A stretch of DNA of 64,000 nucleotides from Neoceratodus forsteri (GCA_016271365.2 CM057459.1:490123501-490187500); one strand, 5' to 3'. Shown: positions 22,381-34,790, counted from the first letter of the stretch. Made by a program: numbers and translations. The notes: generated by a model from the sequence alone, not told the origin.

Positions 22381-23622
22381 TTACAGTTCTTTCTTAAATA
22401 TCTCCACAGAGGTGCAATCCCATAACCGGCATGGTAGAGAATTCCAAAGAGTGGGTGCAGTATGAGAAAATGCTCTGCTGCCAGAAGATTTTAAACTTAC
22501 TCTTGGAATCTCCAACAACCCCATGTCAGCCGAGCGGAGTGATCGGCTAGGGCAGTAAGGAACCAGTAGGTCTTTCAGATAGGATGGACTCTGATCATGA
22601 AGGGCTTTGAAAGTCAATAAAATGACTTTAAAGGTGATCTGCCACTGTACAGGAAGCCAGTGCAGTTCACGCAGCACCGGGGTAATATGACAGGACCTAC
22701 TTGTCCCAGTCAAAACCCGGGCTGCCGCATTCTGCGCCAGCTGTAGGTGGTGGATTTCAACCCCAGAAAGCCCAAAGTAAAGGGCGTTGCAGTAATCTAG
22801 GCGCGAGGACACAAAGGCATGGACCAACGTTGCCAAGGAGTCAGACGGAACAAGGTGCTTAACCCTGGCAATATTCCTGAGATGGTAAAAGGAGGTCCTG
22901 ATGATGGCTGACACCTGAGATTGAAAAGTCAATCTATCGTTAAGGATCACCCCAAGGTTGTGCACCCGTTCAGAAGCCGGTAGTGACATGCCGCCAAGAA
23001 GAATTCCGGAAGGCGCGGCAGTATACGACCTCTCAATCTGACCACCCAGGTCCACCATCAAAACCTCCATTTTCTCCGAGTTCAACTTTAACCAACTAGA
23101 ATCCATCCAGTCTTGGATTTCCCCCAGACAGTTATTAAACACTGAGAGAGCTCCATCCTGGTCGGGTGCGAAAGATAGGTATAGCTGGGTATCATCTGCA
23201 TAGCAGTGTAACCTTAGCCCATACCGTCTTATAATGTTTCCAAGGGGCAGCATTTACACTGCAAATAACATGGGTGACAGCACAGAACCCTGAGGCACTC
23301 CACACAACAAAGAGACTGGGCCGGAGGAAAAAATTCCCGACACAAGTCTTTGTGATCTCCCAATAAGGAATGAAGTGAACCATTTAAGAATGGTTCCAGA
23401 CATTCCACAGATTTGCCTCTGGTGTGCTAGCAACACCATGTGATCCACAGTGTCAAAAGCTGAAGAGAGATCAAGGAGAACCAAGATGGAACATCTCTTT
23501 TGATCCCTCACCCTCAGAAGATCATTTAGCACCCGAACCAGCGCAGTCTCGGTGCTGTGTCTTTTATGGAAACCAGACTGGAAGGATTCAGAGATACTAT
23601 GGATGGTCAAATGGTCATCCAA
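22381..23622 (-). pseudogene. L2-like ORF2 reverse transcriptase, one in-frame stop
   Basis: RT polymerises cDNA on the nicked target. In one continuous frame from 23622 to 22381 are FQSGFHKRHSTETALVRV, LLDLSSAFDTVDHMVLL (motif A with catalytic Asp), CGVPQGSVLSPMLFAV (motif B), CYADDTQLYLSF (motif C, both Asp intact), SRLDYCNALYFGLS and FSHTAPTLWNSLP (C-terminal). The only interruption is a TAA at 23254-23256 between motifs B and C. Farther upstream the frame shifts. No substitution is visible in the catalytic boxes. Confidence 0.9.
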
Positions 23623-24133
23623 TTGGGCAGCTACGACTTTTTCAATAACCTTCCCAATAAAGGGAAGGTTAGAGATGGGTCTGTAGTTAGAAAACAGTCT
23701 GGGTCCAAGGAAACTTTCTTCAAGAGAGGTGTCACCACCGCCTATTTCAGGGAGCTAGGAAACTCACCTGACTCCAAGGAGCACCAGACTATTTGTGCCA
23801 ACACTGAACCAATGATATCCACACAACCCAAAATTAGGGTAGTCAGTCCAGGATCCAAGCCGCAGCTTGTAGGGTGCACACTATGGATGATCCTCATAAT
23901 ATCCACAAACTCAGGTCGACAAAAGGAACTCCAGGAGAATCGAGGGCTGTGTTCTCAGGCACTCCTACAACATCACCCTTAGAGGTTGTTGGACACAAGT
24001 CCGCCCTGATGTCAACCACCTTAGTTGCAAAGCATCGAGCGAGCTCATCGCACTCGATTTGCGAAAAGGCTTTCCGAACTTGCAGACAGACTGGGTTGCA
24101 CAGTCTATCTAAAGTTTGGAACAGCTGAGCCGG

Positions 24134-25342
24134 TCAATTCTGAGCAACTGCAATCTCCCTGGAAAGGAATTCTGCCTTCTTATGGGTGATTGCAGATTGA
24201 TAGCTAGTATAATGTTCAATCAATCTAAGGTGGTCGGCATCAAGGGCAGACTTGCGCCAGCAGCGCTCTAACCTTCGCCCTTGTCTCCGCATCTCCCTCA
24301 GAGTCCCATCAAACCAAGGGTTCCTGGGGTGACAGGAAAGAGGGTGCTCACGAACAGGAGCAATAGAATCCAGGGCAACCGTGATGGCCTCATTATAGGC
24401 CAACACCAGTGCCTCTGGGCTACTGCTCACCAACACGGGGGATGATAAGTCAAGGACCGCTGCTAGGCCTTGTGAAGTAACATTCCATAATAGGCGGTAC
24501 CTGACCATCTCCACAGGGGATGGCCTTCTTGGGGGGGTGCAAAAATTCAACCTCACGATGTGGTCAGACCAAATGACTGGTTCTACCCCCATGTTGGATG
24601 CATCAATCCCAAGAAGGAAGACTAAGTCGGAGAGTGTCCAGATTTATGTGTAGCAGTGGAGCTACCTGTGTAAGGCCCAAAGAAGACATTAATTGGAGGA
24701 AGTGTTTACCAAATTGTGAGAGTTCATCGTCAACCCAGGCATTGAAGTCACCCAGCACCATCAATCTGGGTGACTCAAACAACATGTCAACGAGGAAGTC
24801 TGCCAATTCCTGTAAGAAGCGTTTCCCATCTCCGGATGGACGGTAGATGAGAATGATTCAAATGCCTACACCTGCTACAACTGTACACTCAAAGGACTCA
24901 GCCTCACCCACTACCACATTCATGAGGCCCAATTCAGTCTTAAAACAGACTGCAACCCCCCAACCCTACAGTCCAATCTTGGGTGGTATATCACCGAGTA
25001 CCCGGCCTGAATCATGGCCTCCACTATAAGGCCAGAGTTTTCATCCAGCCAGGTCTCGGTGATGCAAGCCAGGTTGACCGAACCAATAAGGTCGGCAATA
25101 ATAGCAGTTTTATTCCTAACAGACCTGGCATTGCATAGCATCGCCCGAGTTGGACAAGCCTCGGAGGTTGTCAGGCCTATCTGCCTACTGAAATCAGTAG
25201 TGCCCATGGGTATGGAGACCAGATAAGGCGGACCCCAATCTGGATTCCATTTCACCCCGGGGCACCTTCTGGACTTAATAACCCCAACATGATGGCCCCG
25301 CTTGTTCATCCTCCCCTGTTTGCGCACCCCCACCCCCCTCAC
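24134..25342 (-). pseudogene. L2-like ORF2 endonuclease and linker
   Basis: AP-type endonuclease of an L2 LINE. Visible are MLCNARSVRNKTAIIADLI (metal Asn region), LACITETWLDENSGL (catalytic Glu), then in other frames LMVLGDFNAWVDD (the GDFN block, 24750) and VIWSDHIVRLNF (the SDH block, 24560). A basic linker follows (LREMRRQGRRLERCW). Frame changes near 24910, 24600 and 24130 show it is inactive. Confidence 0.85.
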
Positions 25343-25370
25343 TCTCTCAGTATTCTCAAGGCATAATTAT

Positions 25371-26112
25371 TTGTTGGTATATATCCCTTTTTTCTTCTTC
25401 CATGTTTGCACACCACATCCTTGCCAACAACTGATCCTGTACATTCAGGTTTCAGACTTGTGGTGATTCCTCATTGCTGCAGTGTGCCTCCCCTAACTCC
25501 ATCCCCTTAAACAGACTTGGAACATTTTGATGAGCGTGTATGGACATCTGTCTGGCACAGTGCCTAGCACTCTAGTTTTCTCTGTGCACTCATGCTGGTC
25601 GTTCTCTGAGGTCTCAGACACATGTGAGAGACTCAAGCACGTCTGAATCCCTGTCTGCTATACTGTCAGCTCTCACAGTTGGCTGCATGAGGGGAAGCTT
25701 CTTGTGTCACTGGCTCTGCTTCTGGTGCACATGTTGTAACCTCATTTTGCAACTGTGGGGGGAGTTTTGGTGCCCCTGATTGTGTTCCTACCACTCCAAC
25801 TGTCTCTTCAGTTTCTAACTGTGGTGAATCTTTGGAAAATGTCAAGTGTACCCTACCCCCAGTTCATCTAATGCAAGGATATGTAGGCTTTTCTCAGTAA
25901 GACTGTGGCACACCCTTCCAGCTCACTGTTTCTCCCTGAAACTATGCCATGTCCTCACAGATTACCATCCCCTTATGGCTGGGTAAGATCTTCCTAGTGC
26001 ACTGACCATGCCTCCTCTGCACACCATGCAGATTCACTCAGCAATTTGATGGAACCATTTGCTCATTTGCATTTGCCTCTGTTGTGCACTCCTTAGTAGT
26101 GCCAGGCAGAAC
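25371..26112. other. no gene recognised
   Basis: Moderately GC sequence between two LINE 5' ends that point away from each other. No motif supported. Confidence 0.3.
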
Positions 26113-26114
26113 AA

Positions 26115-26505
26115 AAGGCAGAGAACAGCAAGAGGAAGGAGGTGCTGTTAGAACTTTACTACTTTACTGGGACGGAAGAACTAGAACTCTACTACTGGGA
26201 CCTTCAATTTAGGGTAAAAACAACAAATAAACAAATAAATGAGTTAGTGTGTTTGTCTCAGTTGGGTGAAGGGAACTGTTATCTGTGCAGTTAGCTAGAT
26301 GAAGAAGGGAATTGAATTAGGGGGAGTGGCTTAGGCGGCAGGAAGCCAAGTGCTTGGATTTAAAACTGCCCTAGATAGCTTTTAGCAGAGAACAGCAAGG
26401 GGAAGGAGGTGTTGTTAGACCTTTACTACTCTACCGGGACTACATAGCCTTCCCTCCTTCCCCTCTACCCTTAGCCAGTTTCACTTTTATGGGCACAGGA
26501 TTTGA
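26115..26505 (+). repeat. tandem 5'UTR monomers of the CR1-like LINE
   Basis: GCAGAGAACAGCAAGAGGAA with the next 35 bases at 26120-26176 recurs at 26384-26440 (GCAGAGAACAGCAAGGGGAA). The period is about 264 bp. Copy C carries the downstream unit at 21100-21285. Repeated 5'UTR units are known as promoter monomers in some L1s; that role here is inference. Confidence 0.65.
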
Positions 26506-26874
26506 CTGACAACAGGAACTTCCTGTTTGGCAGCAGGAAGGCAGTGATCACAGAGGCACAAAAGACTCACCGACCTAGAAGAAAAAGAGTAGCTCTCTAT
26601 CCCCCCCCAGCTGCTGGAGGTCTGACTCTGAGCAATTAAGGAGACTACTGAGGAATACAGGAACCTTCTGTCCCAGAACAGGAAGTGCAGGATCTTTAAG
26701 AGCATGGAGGCAGTAGAAAAGTAGGGAGAAAATAAAATAAAATAAAAATAAATAAACAGAGAGAGGAAAGAGGCATACAAAACAACAGTTGAGGGGCCAG
26801 AAATAAGACATGATGGTAGTGGTGCAGTGCAGTAGCTGTGAGCAGCAGCAGTCTTCCAGGAGAGATTCTGGAGG

Positions 26875-27720
26875 ATGCGGTGTTGTCCCATCTGCAGGCA
26901 CCTCTCTGGGCTGAAGGAGGAGGTTGCTCATCTTCAGACTGAGTTGGCCAGGATTCAGGGGAACTTCTCTCCCACACAGGGACCACCAGGGCCACTGCCT
27001 CAGAGGTTGCCAAGAAAGAGGAGCAGTTGGACCACAGTGGGGTCAGGGAGGGTGAGGGTGATGGAAAAGAGACTCATCCCTCCAATTGTACCTCTCCACA
27101 ATTCGTACACCATTCTGGCAGAGTGTGGTTCCTCTATGGAGGCACCCACAGTGGAGACCAAGGAGGATGCTGGGAACCTCCACAAAGGAGACCCACAGGA
27201 GGGTGGCATGGGACCCCCACAAGGGAAGAAAACAACTTCTCATGAGGGACTCCATTGTTAGGAGGGCAGAACTGGGGAGGAAGGGGAGAGGGATGTAAGG
27301 TGCCTGCCTGCTGCCATGACATGGAGGGACAGGGAGCAAATCCTCAGGATCGCAGGAGCAGCTACATGGGTGAGGGATCTGGATATCATTGTCCACCTTG
27401 GGTCAAAATACCTTGTTGAGAAAGGGATCAGAGCAGTGTAAGAGGAGTTTTTGGAGTTGGGGAGGAGCCTTTGACAAGTAGCATGCACGGTAACCTTCTC
27501 AGAGGTGCTGCCTGTCTATGGGCATGAGGAGGCTAGGGTGCTCCACACCATGGGATTCAATCAATGGTGCAAACTGTGCAGAGCTCAGGGTTTTGGCTTC
27601 ACTTGGGACTGCTGGTCCACCTGGAGTGATGCAGGCCTATACTGTGTGATGGTCTGCATCTGTCCAGAAGGGGAACCAAGATCCTAGGTGATAGGTTTAA
27701 ATGCTTCACTGGCAAGCATA
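26875..27720 (+). pseudogene. CR1-like ORF1 (esterase-type), frameshifted
   Basis: Same protein as the minus-strand ORF1 at 20682-19789. The opening frame (26875-27261) has a coiled coil (SGLKEEVAHLQTELARIQ), a basic stretch PQRLPRKRSS and GDPQEGGMGP. Block I reads MRDSIVRRAELG, so the Gly before Asp-Ser is Arg. Block V survives in a different frame at about 27638-27690 (DGLHLS-type codons with Asp and His). At least three frame changes separate the blocks, so no functional protein is possible. Confidence 0.75.
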
Positions 27721-27845
27721 TAAGTCACCAAGGTGGAAGGCACTGAAAAGGAGCAGGGAAATCTGAGCACACACCACAAACAAATGGGGTAATTAGTGAG
27801 ATAAACATCAAGATGGAGAAGTCAGTAGGAAAAGGGCAGAGGTAA

Positions 27846-28530
27846 ATGGAGAAAAAAGGCAATGGCAGTAAAGACAAGGATGGGGCCAAAAGGAGTGAGG
27901 CCATCAAAAAATGGAGGATAATGAGTACCAATGCTCATAGTCTAGGTAACAAGCTCCCTGAACTGGTGGCCTTGATAAAAGAGGGATGCCTGGATATGGT
28001 GGCAGTCACAGAAATACGGTACACAGGGAACCATGCCTAGGATGTCAACATCCCAGGGTACACAATCTACAGATGGGACAGGGAGGGTAGAAAAAGGAGG
28101 AGAAGTAGCTCTCTATGTAAGGGAAGGGATCAAAGCAATGGAACTAAATGGTAAACAAGGAGGCAAGGAGGCACTGTGGGTCACCCTGGAGACTAGAAAT
28201 GGCACCACAATCTACACAGGGGTTGTATACAGACCTCCATCTCAGGGGAGGAAATGGACAAGGAAATTATAGTAGGCATCCTTAGTATGGCAGAAAAAGG
28301 GGAGATATGCCAGATGTTAATTTGAGCACCTTTGCTGCAGCCATATCCAAGAGCAGGGTCATTCTTGATGCCCTACAGGGGGCTTGTCTCAGATAGCTAG
28401 TGTTGGAACCCCCTGGAAGGGCACAATCTTAGATCTGGCACTGTCAAATGGGGAAAGAGAGAGGATCTCAGATCTAGAAGTGGATAGCCATCTGGGAACA
28501 AGTGACCACCAAACACTGTGGTTCATGAAA
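27846..28530 (+). pseudogene. CR1-like ORF2 endonuclease, fragmented
   Basis: AP-type endonuclease blocks in order: IMSTNAHSLGNKLPELVALI, MVAVTEIRYTGNHA (Glu kept, the usual Trp replaced), VNIPGYTIYR in the next frame, GVVYRPPSQGR (28225) and LGTSDHQTLWF (28500, the SDH block). Frames change between blocks. The linker KVRALDFTKADFVKWEHASE follows and corresponds to 18983-18860 in copy C. Confidence 0.8.
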
Positions 28531-28989
28531 AACACAGTCACAGAGTCAAGCCATACAAAAGTGAGGGCACTGGACTTTACAAAGGCTGACTTTGTCAAAT
28601 GGGAGCATGCCTCAGAAAAGCACTAGCAAATAGGCAAGAAGGAGGGGTGGAGGAACAATGGGGAAACATCAAAAGTGCCATCACAGAGGCAACAAGCCTT
28701 TGTGTGAAGCAAATAAAAAAATCAAAATGAAAGAAAAAACACTATGGTTCTCAAAAGAGGTGGTGGGGAACGTTAGGGAGAAAAAGATAGCGCTCAGGAA
28801 GTATAAGGAAACACAGAAGGAGCAGGACAGAGAACTGTACCAGTTAAAGCAGAAGGAAGCGGAGAAGGCAGTCAAAATAACAAAGGCCCAAACCAAGAAA
28901 AAGATAGCCAACTCAGTTAAGAAGTGGGATAAAACCTTTTATAGGTACATTAGAGAGTGAAGAAAGATCAAGGGAAGCATAGTGAGGCT

Positions 28990-30640
28990 TAATAAAGGGG
29001 AGGGTTGGTGGGCAAAGAGGGACTATGAAAAAGCGGGGATACCGAATGAATACTTCTGCTCAGTATTCACAAAAGAAGAGGAGGGGGTGTTACCCAATCC
29101 AATTGAAGCACTGGATAGGGGGTCAATACAAGTCCTTTCACAGAAGAAAGGGTTCTTATAGAACTCCTAAAACTGAAGGTTGACAAAGTAATGGGGCCTG
29201 ACTGGATTCACCCCAGAATTCTAAAAGAACTAAGGGGAGAACTATTGACACCACTGACTACCCTTTTCAACAAATTATGGGAGGATGGTGTGGAACATAA
29301 GGATTGGAGGAGGGCAGATGTGATTCCCCTTCACAAAAGTGGGAGCAAAGTAGATGCAGGAAACTACAGACCTGTTAGCTTGATCTCAGTGGTAGGGGAA
29401 AATGATGGGATCTCTATTGAAAGAAAGAACTGTTAAGTACCTAGAGGCCATCGGGGCACAGGACCCAAGGCAGCATGGATTTACAGTGGAAAGGTCATGT
29501 CAGATGAATCTAATACATTTCTTTGACTGGGTGACCAAAGTAATAGACCAGGGAGGGGCTGTGGACATGGACTACCCAGACTTTAGCAAGGCATTTGACA
29601 CAGTCCTCACAAAAGATTAATAAACAAATTATCCTGCCTGGGAGTGGGTCCCAGGGTGGTAGCCTGGGTAAAAGATTGGCTGGATAACAGGACACAGAGG
29701 GTAATAGTAAACAGAGTCCACCCGAGGGGGTTACTAGTGGGGTACTGCAGGGTTCAGTACTGGTCTGGTCCATATTAATGTCTTTATAAGGACATTGCAG
29801 AGGGACTGAAGGAAAAGTATGCCTCTTTGCAGATAACACAAAGATGTGCAACAGGGTTGCTACATAAGGGGGGTGGAAAATATGAGAAGGGACTTGGCAA
29901 GGTTGGAGGAATGGTCAAAAATATGGCAGCTTAGATTCAATGCAAAGAAGTGCAAAATAATGCACCTGGGAAACAAAAATTCAGGGGAAGAGTACACAAT
30001 GCAGGGACAGTATTAACAACAACAAAAATGGAAGGGGACTTGGGGGTAGTCATATCAGATGACCTAAAGGTAAGCAAGCAATGTGAGAAGACAGTAAAGA
30101 TGGTTGGGGGGATACTGAGATGTATAGGGAGAGGCATCATCAGTAGAAAACAAGAAGCTATCTCTGTGTACAGACAGCTGGTGAGACCCCCCATCTGGAC
30201 TACTGTGTGCAATTCTGGAGACCCCATCTCTGCAAGGACATGGACGGGATGGAGACAGTCCAGAGAAGGGCAACTAAAGTAGTGCAGGGTCTGCAACAGA
30301 AGCCATATGAAGAGAGACTAAAGGAGCTTGATATGTATACCCTTGAAGAAAGGAGGTAGAGAGGGGACATGAAAGAAACTTTCAAGTACCTCAAGGGAAT
30401 CAACAAAGTCCAAGAGGGAAGCATCTTTCAGAAAAAGAGATGTGCAAGAACAAGGGGACACAATTGGAAGATGGGAGTGGCTCAGGGGCGATGTGAGGAA
30501 GTATTTTTTCATAGAGAGGGTGGTGGATGCATGGAACAGTCTTCCTAAGGAGGTTGTGGGGTCAAAAACAGTGGGGGAATTTAAGAATGTATGGGACAGA
30601 CATAAGGCAATTCTGGTGGGGTAGGAAGAAGTAGGCTGTT
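28990..30640 (+). pseudogene. CR1-like ORF2 reverse transcriptase and C-terminus
   Basis: RT blocks in order: VMGPDWIHPRILKELRG (29190), DGVEHKDWRRADVIPLHKSG, NYRPVSLISVVG, DPRQHGFTVERSC, MDYPDFSKAFDTV (29570, motif A with Asp kept) and LFADNTKMCNR (29823-29855). The second Asp of the FADD active site is Asn (29835-29837). Frames change at about 29420, 29620 and 29815. The C-terminal DAWNSLPKEVVGSKTVGEF at 30530 is well kept and shared with the other copies. Confidence 0.85.
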
Positions 30641-30999
30641 GGTTAACTAGGATCTGTAGCTTATCTAATAGGTAGGAAAATGAGCAGAATAGGTGGATCA
30701 AGCGGTCCTTATCTGCTGTCAAAAGTCTATGTTTCTATGTAACTGCAAGTTCCCTTCTTGTAATTCCTTTAATTAACTCTGTTTTGTAATACAGAAACAA
30801 CAAACGGCATAAAGCACCCACACAGCAAGGACAGACAACATCAAATGACATATTAAAGGTATTTGTTTACTGTTTATTAGAATTTAGTGTGAAAACCACT
30901 ATACAGTCCCACCATCATGTCAAGTGCAGAAACTGCGACAGCAGTGACTGGAAGATGTCATAGCAGAGTGACACATATGTCATACTTGGATAGCACAGA

Positions 31000-32575
31000 T
31001 GTACAGAAGGCTGAGTAGCCCATTTATATACATCTCCTGTCAAAGCAGGTGCTAGTCCCCTTGACCCAAGTTCAATAGAAAGCTATCGAGTTTGGTCTTA
31101 AAGCAATTAAAAGAATCAACTTCTACAGTATCCCTTGGGAGGGTATTCCACATAAGAATAATATGTTGAGTAAAGAAATTTCTTCTTACCTGACTTTTGG
31201 GGTTTGTAAGTCTTAGTTGATAGCTGTGACTTCTTAATAAGAATTCCCTTTGGATTCAAATTAAACCTAGTTCTGCTAATAATAAAGGGTCCCTTATGAT
31301 TTTGAACATTAATAAAAGGTCACCTCTTTGTCTCCTCACCTCCAGAGGATAAAGATTGAAATAACGTAACCTAGAGCCATAATCAACCCTATGGAGCCCA
31401 TGTACCCGTTTAGTAATTTCTCCTCTGGACCTCTTTCAATTTTTTAACATCCTTACATAAAAGGGCTCCACAAGGTGAACAATAGTCCAAAATAGGCTCT
31501 ATGTAGGCCTTATATAACGGAATCAGGCAAGACCTATTTCTAGATGTGACAGAGCATCTAATACTGCCAATAAGTCTATTAGCCTTCTTAGTTAATTCTG
31601 TACACTGAGTACTGAATTTAAAATCACTGAAACAAGTACACCCAGATCCTTCTCATTTTCCACAGACTGCAGCTATTTTTCTGCTAGAGTATAATTGTAA
31701 CATAGATTATTATTATTTAAGTGTATAACTAAACTTTTGTCTAAATTATACTTATACCATTTCTGTCTGCCCACCACTCCATTGACAAGAGATCATTGCA
31801 AAGTTTATGATATCCATCCTTACTACTTACATCTATAACAATTGTATTATCATCGGCAAATTTAACTGTATATCCATTTATATCCCTGTCTAAATCAGAG
31901 ACAAAAAGAGAGAACAATGAAGGGCCCAAGCACATACCCCTGGGTACCCCGCTAGCCACCCTCCCCTTATTAGAGGTGAAACCTCTGATTTTTACAACTT
32001 GCTCTCTATCCCTCAACCATTCAATTACCCATTTGATAATGAAGCTGCTTATCTCAAGTTTTGACATTTTCTCTACAAGGGTTACATGGGGAACCTTATT
32101 GAAGGCTTTACAAAGGTCGAGAAATACAATGCCAACTGATTTTTTATCCTCTAATAGTTTGCTAACTGTTTCATAGAAACAGAGTTTTGCAGTTAAACAT
32201 GATCTTTGAGCCTTAAAGCCATGTTGGGTGTTATCGATAAGGCGTCTTGATTCAAGATGGAAGTGAGCTTGTCTTTAATAATGGACTCATCACTTTTCCC
32301 AAAATGCAAGTTAGGCTAATTGGTCTATAATTTGCCATACTGCGATGATCCCCTTTTTTTTATAAATAGGAACCACTAATGCTTGTCTCCAATCATCTGG
32401 CACTTCACCGGTAATCAAAGATTTATTATATAGGATGTATAACGGCTCAACTAGCCACAAACTGATAGCTCTCAATACCTGTGTATGGAGTGAATCTTGA
32501 CCAGGGGAGGTATTAGCTTTAATATGAATTAATTTAGAGAGTATTTCTTCCCTAGTTATATTTATGCCTAATATA
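31000..32575 (-). mobile_element. LINE inserted in the PLE 3' region
   Basis: Minus-strand RT of a CR1/Rex-like group different from copies A-D. In 32575-32311: NITREEILSKLIHIKANTSP, GQDSLHTQVLRAISL and GEVPDDWRQALVVPIYKK. In 32067-31741: WVIEWLRDREQVVKIRG, GVPRGMCLGPSLFSLFVSD and GYTVKFADDNTIVIDVS (active-site FADD intact). The C-terminus near 31130-31180 reads FFTQHIILMWNTLPRDT. Frameshifts lie between blocks. The ends are defined by the resumption of PLE sequence that is contiguous at 40935-40985 on the other arm. Confidence 0.8.
31741..32067 (-). pseudogene. LINE reverse transcriptase palm
   Basis: A 108-codon open segment holding motif B (GVPRGMCLGPSLF, with Arg for the usual Gln) and motif C (FADD). 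It is preceded in another frame by the fingers region, and motif A lies between in broken frame. The C-terminal half after GISII ends in a stop. The intact FADD distinguishes it from the CR1-like copies B and D. It is a decayed copy with no expression signal. Confidence 0.75.
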
Positions 32576-32950
32576 TGCCTAATGTTCCTCTTGGAAACTA
32601 ACAAGCTTCATCAGAGAAAGCATAAATAACCATCTGATGTCCTTACATTTGTGCCACAAAGCCCCACTTGATATATCATGTGACACAGCAAATCATTTCA
32701 ATGAAAACAAACATTTAAAAGATAAACCTGACCACAGATAAGTGGTCAGGCACTAAAACTTGATGTAGAAAAAAAATGGGTAATTGCATATGCAAGGAAA
32801 TACATTTCAACTACTATTGATAATCATAGAGTCACAGGTAAAGGTAACCAAGACAGCTATATGTGCATTTCCCATATGGAGAAAGCACCAAAATATAAAG
32901 ATTGAAATGGCTCAGAACCTGATTAGCAAATGCAGAGAAATGAAAAGATA

Positions 32951-32975
32951 TATATATATATATATATATATATAC
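32951..32975. repeat. (TA)n microsatellite
   Basis: About 12 TA units inside the PLE 3' region. The plus arm has a shorter AT-rich counterpart at 39290-39300. Confidence 0.9.
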
Positions 32976-33214
32976 GATATATACAGAATCAGTAAACTCC
33001 AGAGGGTCTAAGATCCCAAAAACATTTTGAGTGAACACTTTTCACACCTGATAAGAGATCCAAGACCCATGGAGCAGTCAAACTAGTTTGGCACGATACA
33101 AAAAAGCCCCAAAAAACATACATGTCATAATTACATATTGTGGTAAGTACAGAACCCCAATATTTAAAAGTGATAGGAAACAGTTTGTACACCTCTATAG
33201 GCCCTCCAGTTGTT

Positions 33215-33520
33215 CTGATATGTTTTCTTTACCTTTTTTTGTTAAATTTTCTAATTTGTTGCCTTTTTAACTACCCTGATTCATTCTCTCCTCAGCAGTT
33301 TCTGCCTTCTCTTGTCATACTCCTCAATATTCTATGACATCAATAACACCATTCCAGGCCATTCAGATGAACAGCATGGAATGGTGTTATTGATGTCATA
33401 GAATGTCTTAGAAATATGAAAGAAAGAGCAGTAGCTGGTGAGGAGAGTAGAACTTCATATAGATCTGAGGGCACCACAAAGCTTGATTATTTATTTTCAA
33501 AATTGGTCAAAACATATCAG
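33215..33520. mobile_element. foldback MITE in left PLE arm
   Basis: TTCTGATATGTTTT at 33215-33228 is inverted at 33507-33520. The centre holds a perfect 28-bp hairpin. The whole block is absent at the corresponding place in the plus arm (about 37880), so it is an insertion. No transposase. Target duplication unclear. Confidence 0.6.
33329..33404. repeat. perfect 28-bp hairpin with 20-nt loop
   Basis: The arm at 33329-33356 (ATTCTATGACATCAATAACA...) is the exact reverse complement of 33377-33404. The loop is 33357-33376. Confidence 0.95.
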
Positions 33521-33774
33521 AATACATAACTGGCATGGAAAGGAAGATGGAAGGACAATTAACTATACAAAATAATTTCAGTATTCTTTAAAGTTGTTCT
33601 CACCTGATGTGAAGCTTAAAAACAGATGAATAGGAAACTATCCTGCCACTTGCCAAAAACTGTGAGCATATAAATTGCAAAGCCACAAATAAAATAAATC
33701 AGGTGATTCCAGGAAAGGAATAACATCACAACTGCGCAAGTACACACCTGTAACCCACAACTGTGTGTTGGATG

Positions 33775-34790
33775 TCTGCAAACACAGAGACTAATAAAGG
33801 TAAATAGTGCTAATAAAAAAGTTATTATTTAACAGCAGCCATTGCAGATACCCTAAGAGTTGCATAGAGACATAATAGAAAGATGAGATGTAGAAAGGTA
33901 GGAAAATACAAAAGAGAGCACTAAATCAAGATGTACAGTACATATACACAGCATGTGAATGTCCAAAAAACTGTTGGTTATAATTCTGAAAGAATGCTTC
34001 TAGTATATACCTGGACAGAAGTACAATTGCAAAATGGAGGATATAAATGATGTATGATATAAGTAATAATGTATGGGTGACCATACACAGTGATTCTGTG
34101 TTTTCACTGAGGGGTTGAGAAAACAGTGTGTGGACCTCAATTGTGAAGCTCGCGAGGGCCATGCTGTTATCTCAACCCCGAGATGGAAACACAAGCTAAG
34201 TTGTGTATGGGCGCTCATATTTTATTTTTGTACTATGTGTTTTCAGTAAAAATATTACTGTACTGGTTTTTTGCCTCTGTGTGGCACTGTGGTAAAACAG
34301 GTCATATTCTTTTTTAATAATAATCAGTTAGGCATCAATATGTCTTTATTATCTTATTTTATTTCTGCCTGTGTTTTCCTGTATTGTTGCTGTTGTTATT
34401 GAGAGTGCTGAAGAGAAAGAAAGAAAAAGCGGGGGAGAGACAGAAAGCAGAGCAAGTGCTTGGTGTGTGTAGCGCTGTCTGCTGTCATGTTATGTAGTGT
34501 GACACAGTAGGCTAGCATGAGTGCTTTTCAGGTTTATGAAGAAATACATTTTAAACTTTGGGACATTATTTTAATGTAAAAGATTGCGATTCACCAAGTA
34601 AAACCAAGAACATGTGAGTGAGTGAGTGAGTGAGTGAGTGAGTGAGTGAGGTAAGATAGAAAATTTAGCAGATCATTGTGAATGGTGTAACCTGAGTGCC
34701 AAAAGAAAAATAAAGTGGGCGCCAGTCGGCGTGGAGCGGGCACAGGCATTGGATTATACAACATGCACTATAACTTTAGAACATTAACAA
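33775..34790. other. about 1 kb block inserted in left PLE arm, unidentified
   Basis: PLE homology stops near 34800 and resumes near 33760; the plus arm is nearly contiguous there (37690-37700). The block contains a GTGA microsatellite (34613-34650) and an A/G-rich purine tract at 34410-34450. No coding motif or terminal repeat recognised. Confidence 0.45.
34613..34650. repeat. (GTGA)n microsatellite
   Basis: Nine uninterrupted GTGA units inside the unidentified 1-kb block. Confidence 0.95.

Larger units (their letters stand above)
22168..25370 (-). mobile_element. L2-like LINE, near full-length ORF2
   Basis: The minus-strand LINE ends at 22168-22205 with an ATTATTATT microsatellite preceded by the L2-type GGCGCTATATAAAT box (plus strand TTATTTATATAGCGCC). 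Reading descending coordinates there are an endonuclease (25342-24550), linker (24592-24134), RT (about 23990-22600) and C-terminal WNSLP tail (22430). The GC-rich coding part and relatively few lesions suggest a younger insertion than the CR1-like copies. A second, 5'-truncated copy of the same group is at 38.1-39.1 kb. The 5' end is approximate. Confidence 0.9.
26115..30742 (+). mobile_element. CR1-like LINE, near full length (copy D)
   Basis: The most complete copy of the family. It has a 5'UTR (26115-26860) with a tandem duplication, ORF1 (26875-27720), endonuclease (27846-28530), linker (28540-28960), RT (29040-29850), C-terminal region (29930-30620) and a 3' end at 30735-30742 with the TCTATGTTTCTATGT tail. 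It abuts the distal end of the minus-strand PLE arm at about 30755. Many frameshifts and stops. Used here as the ruler for copy C. Confidence 0.9.
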
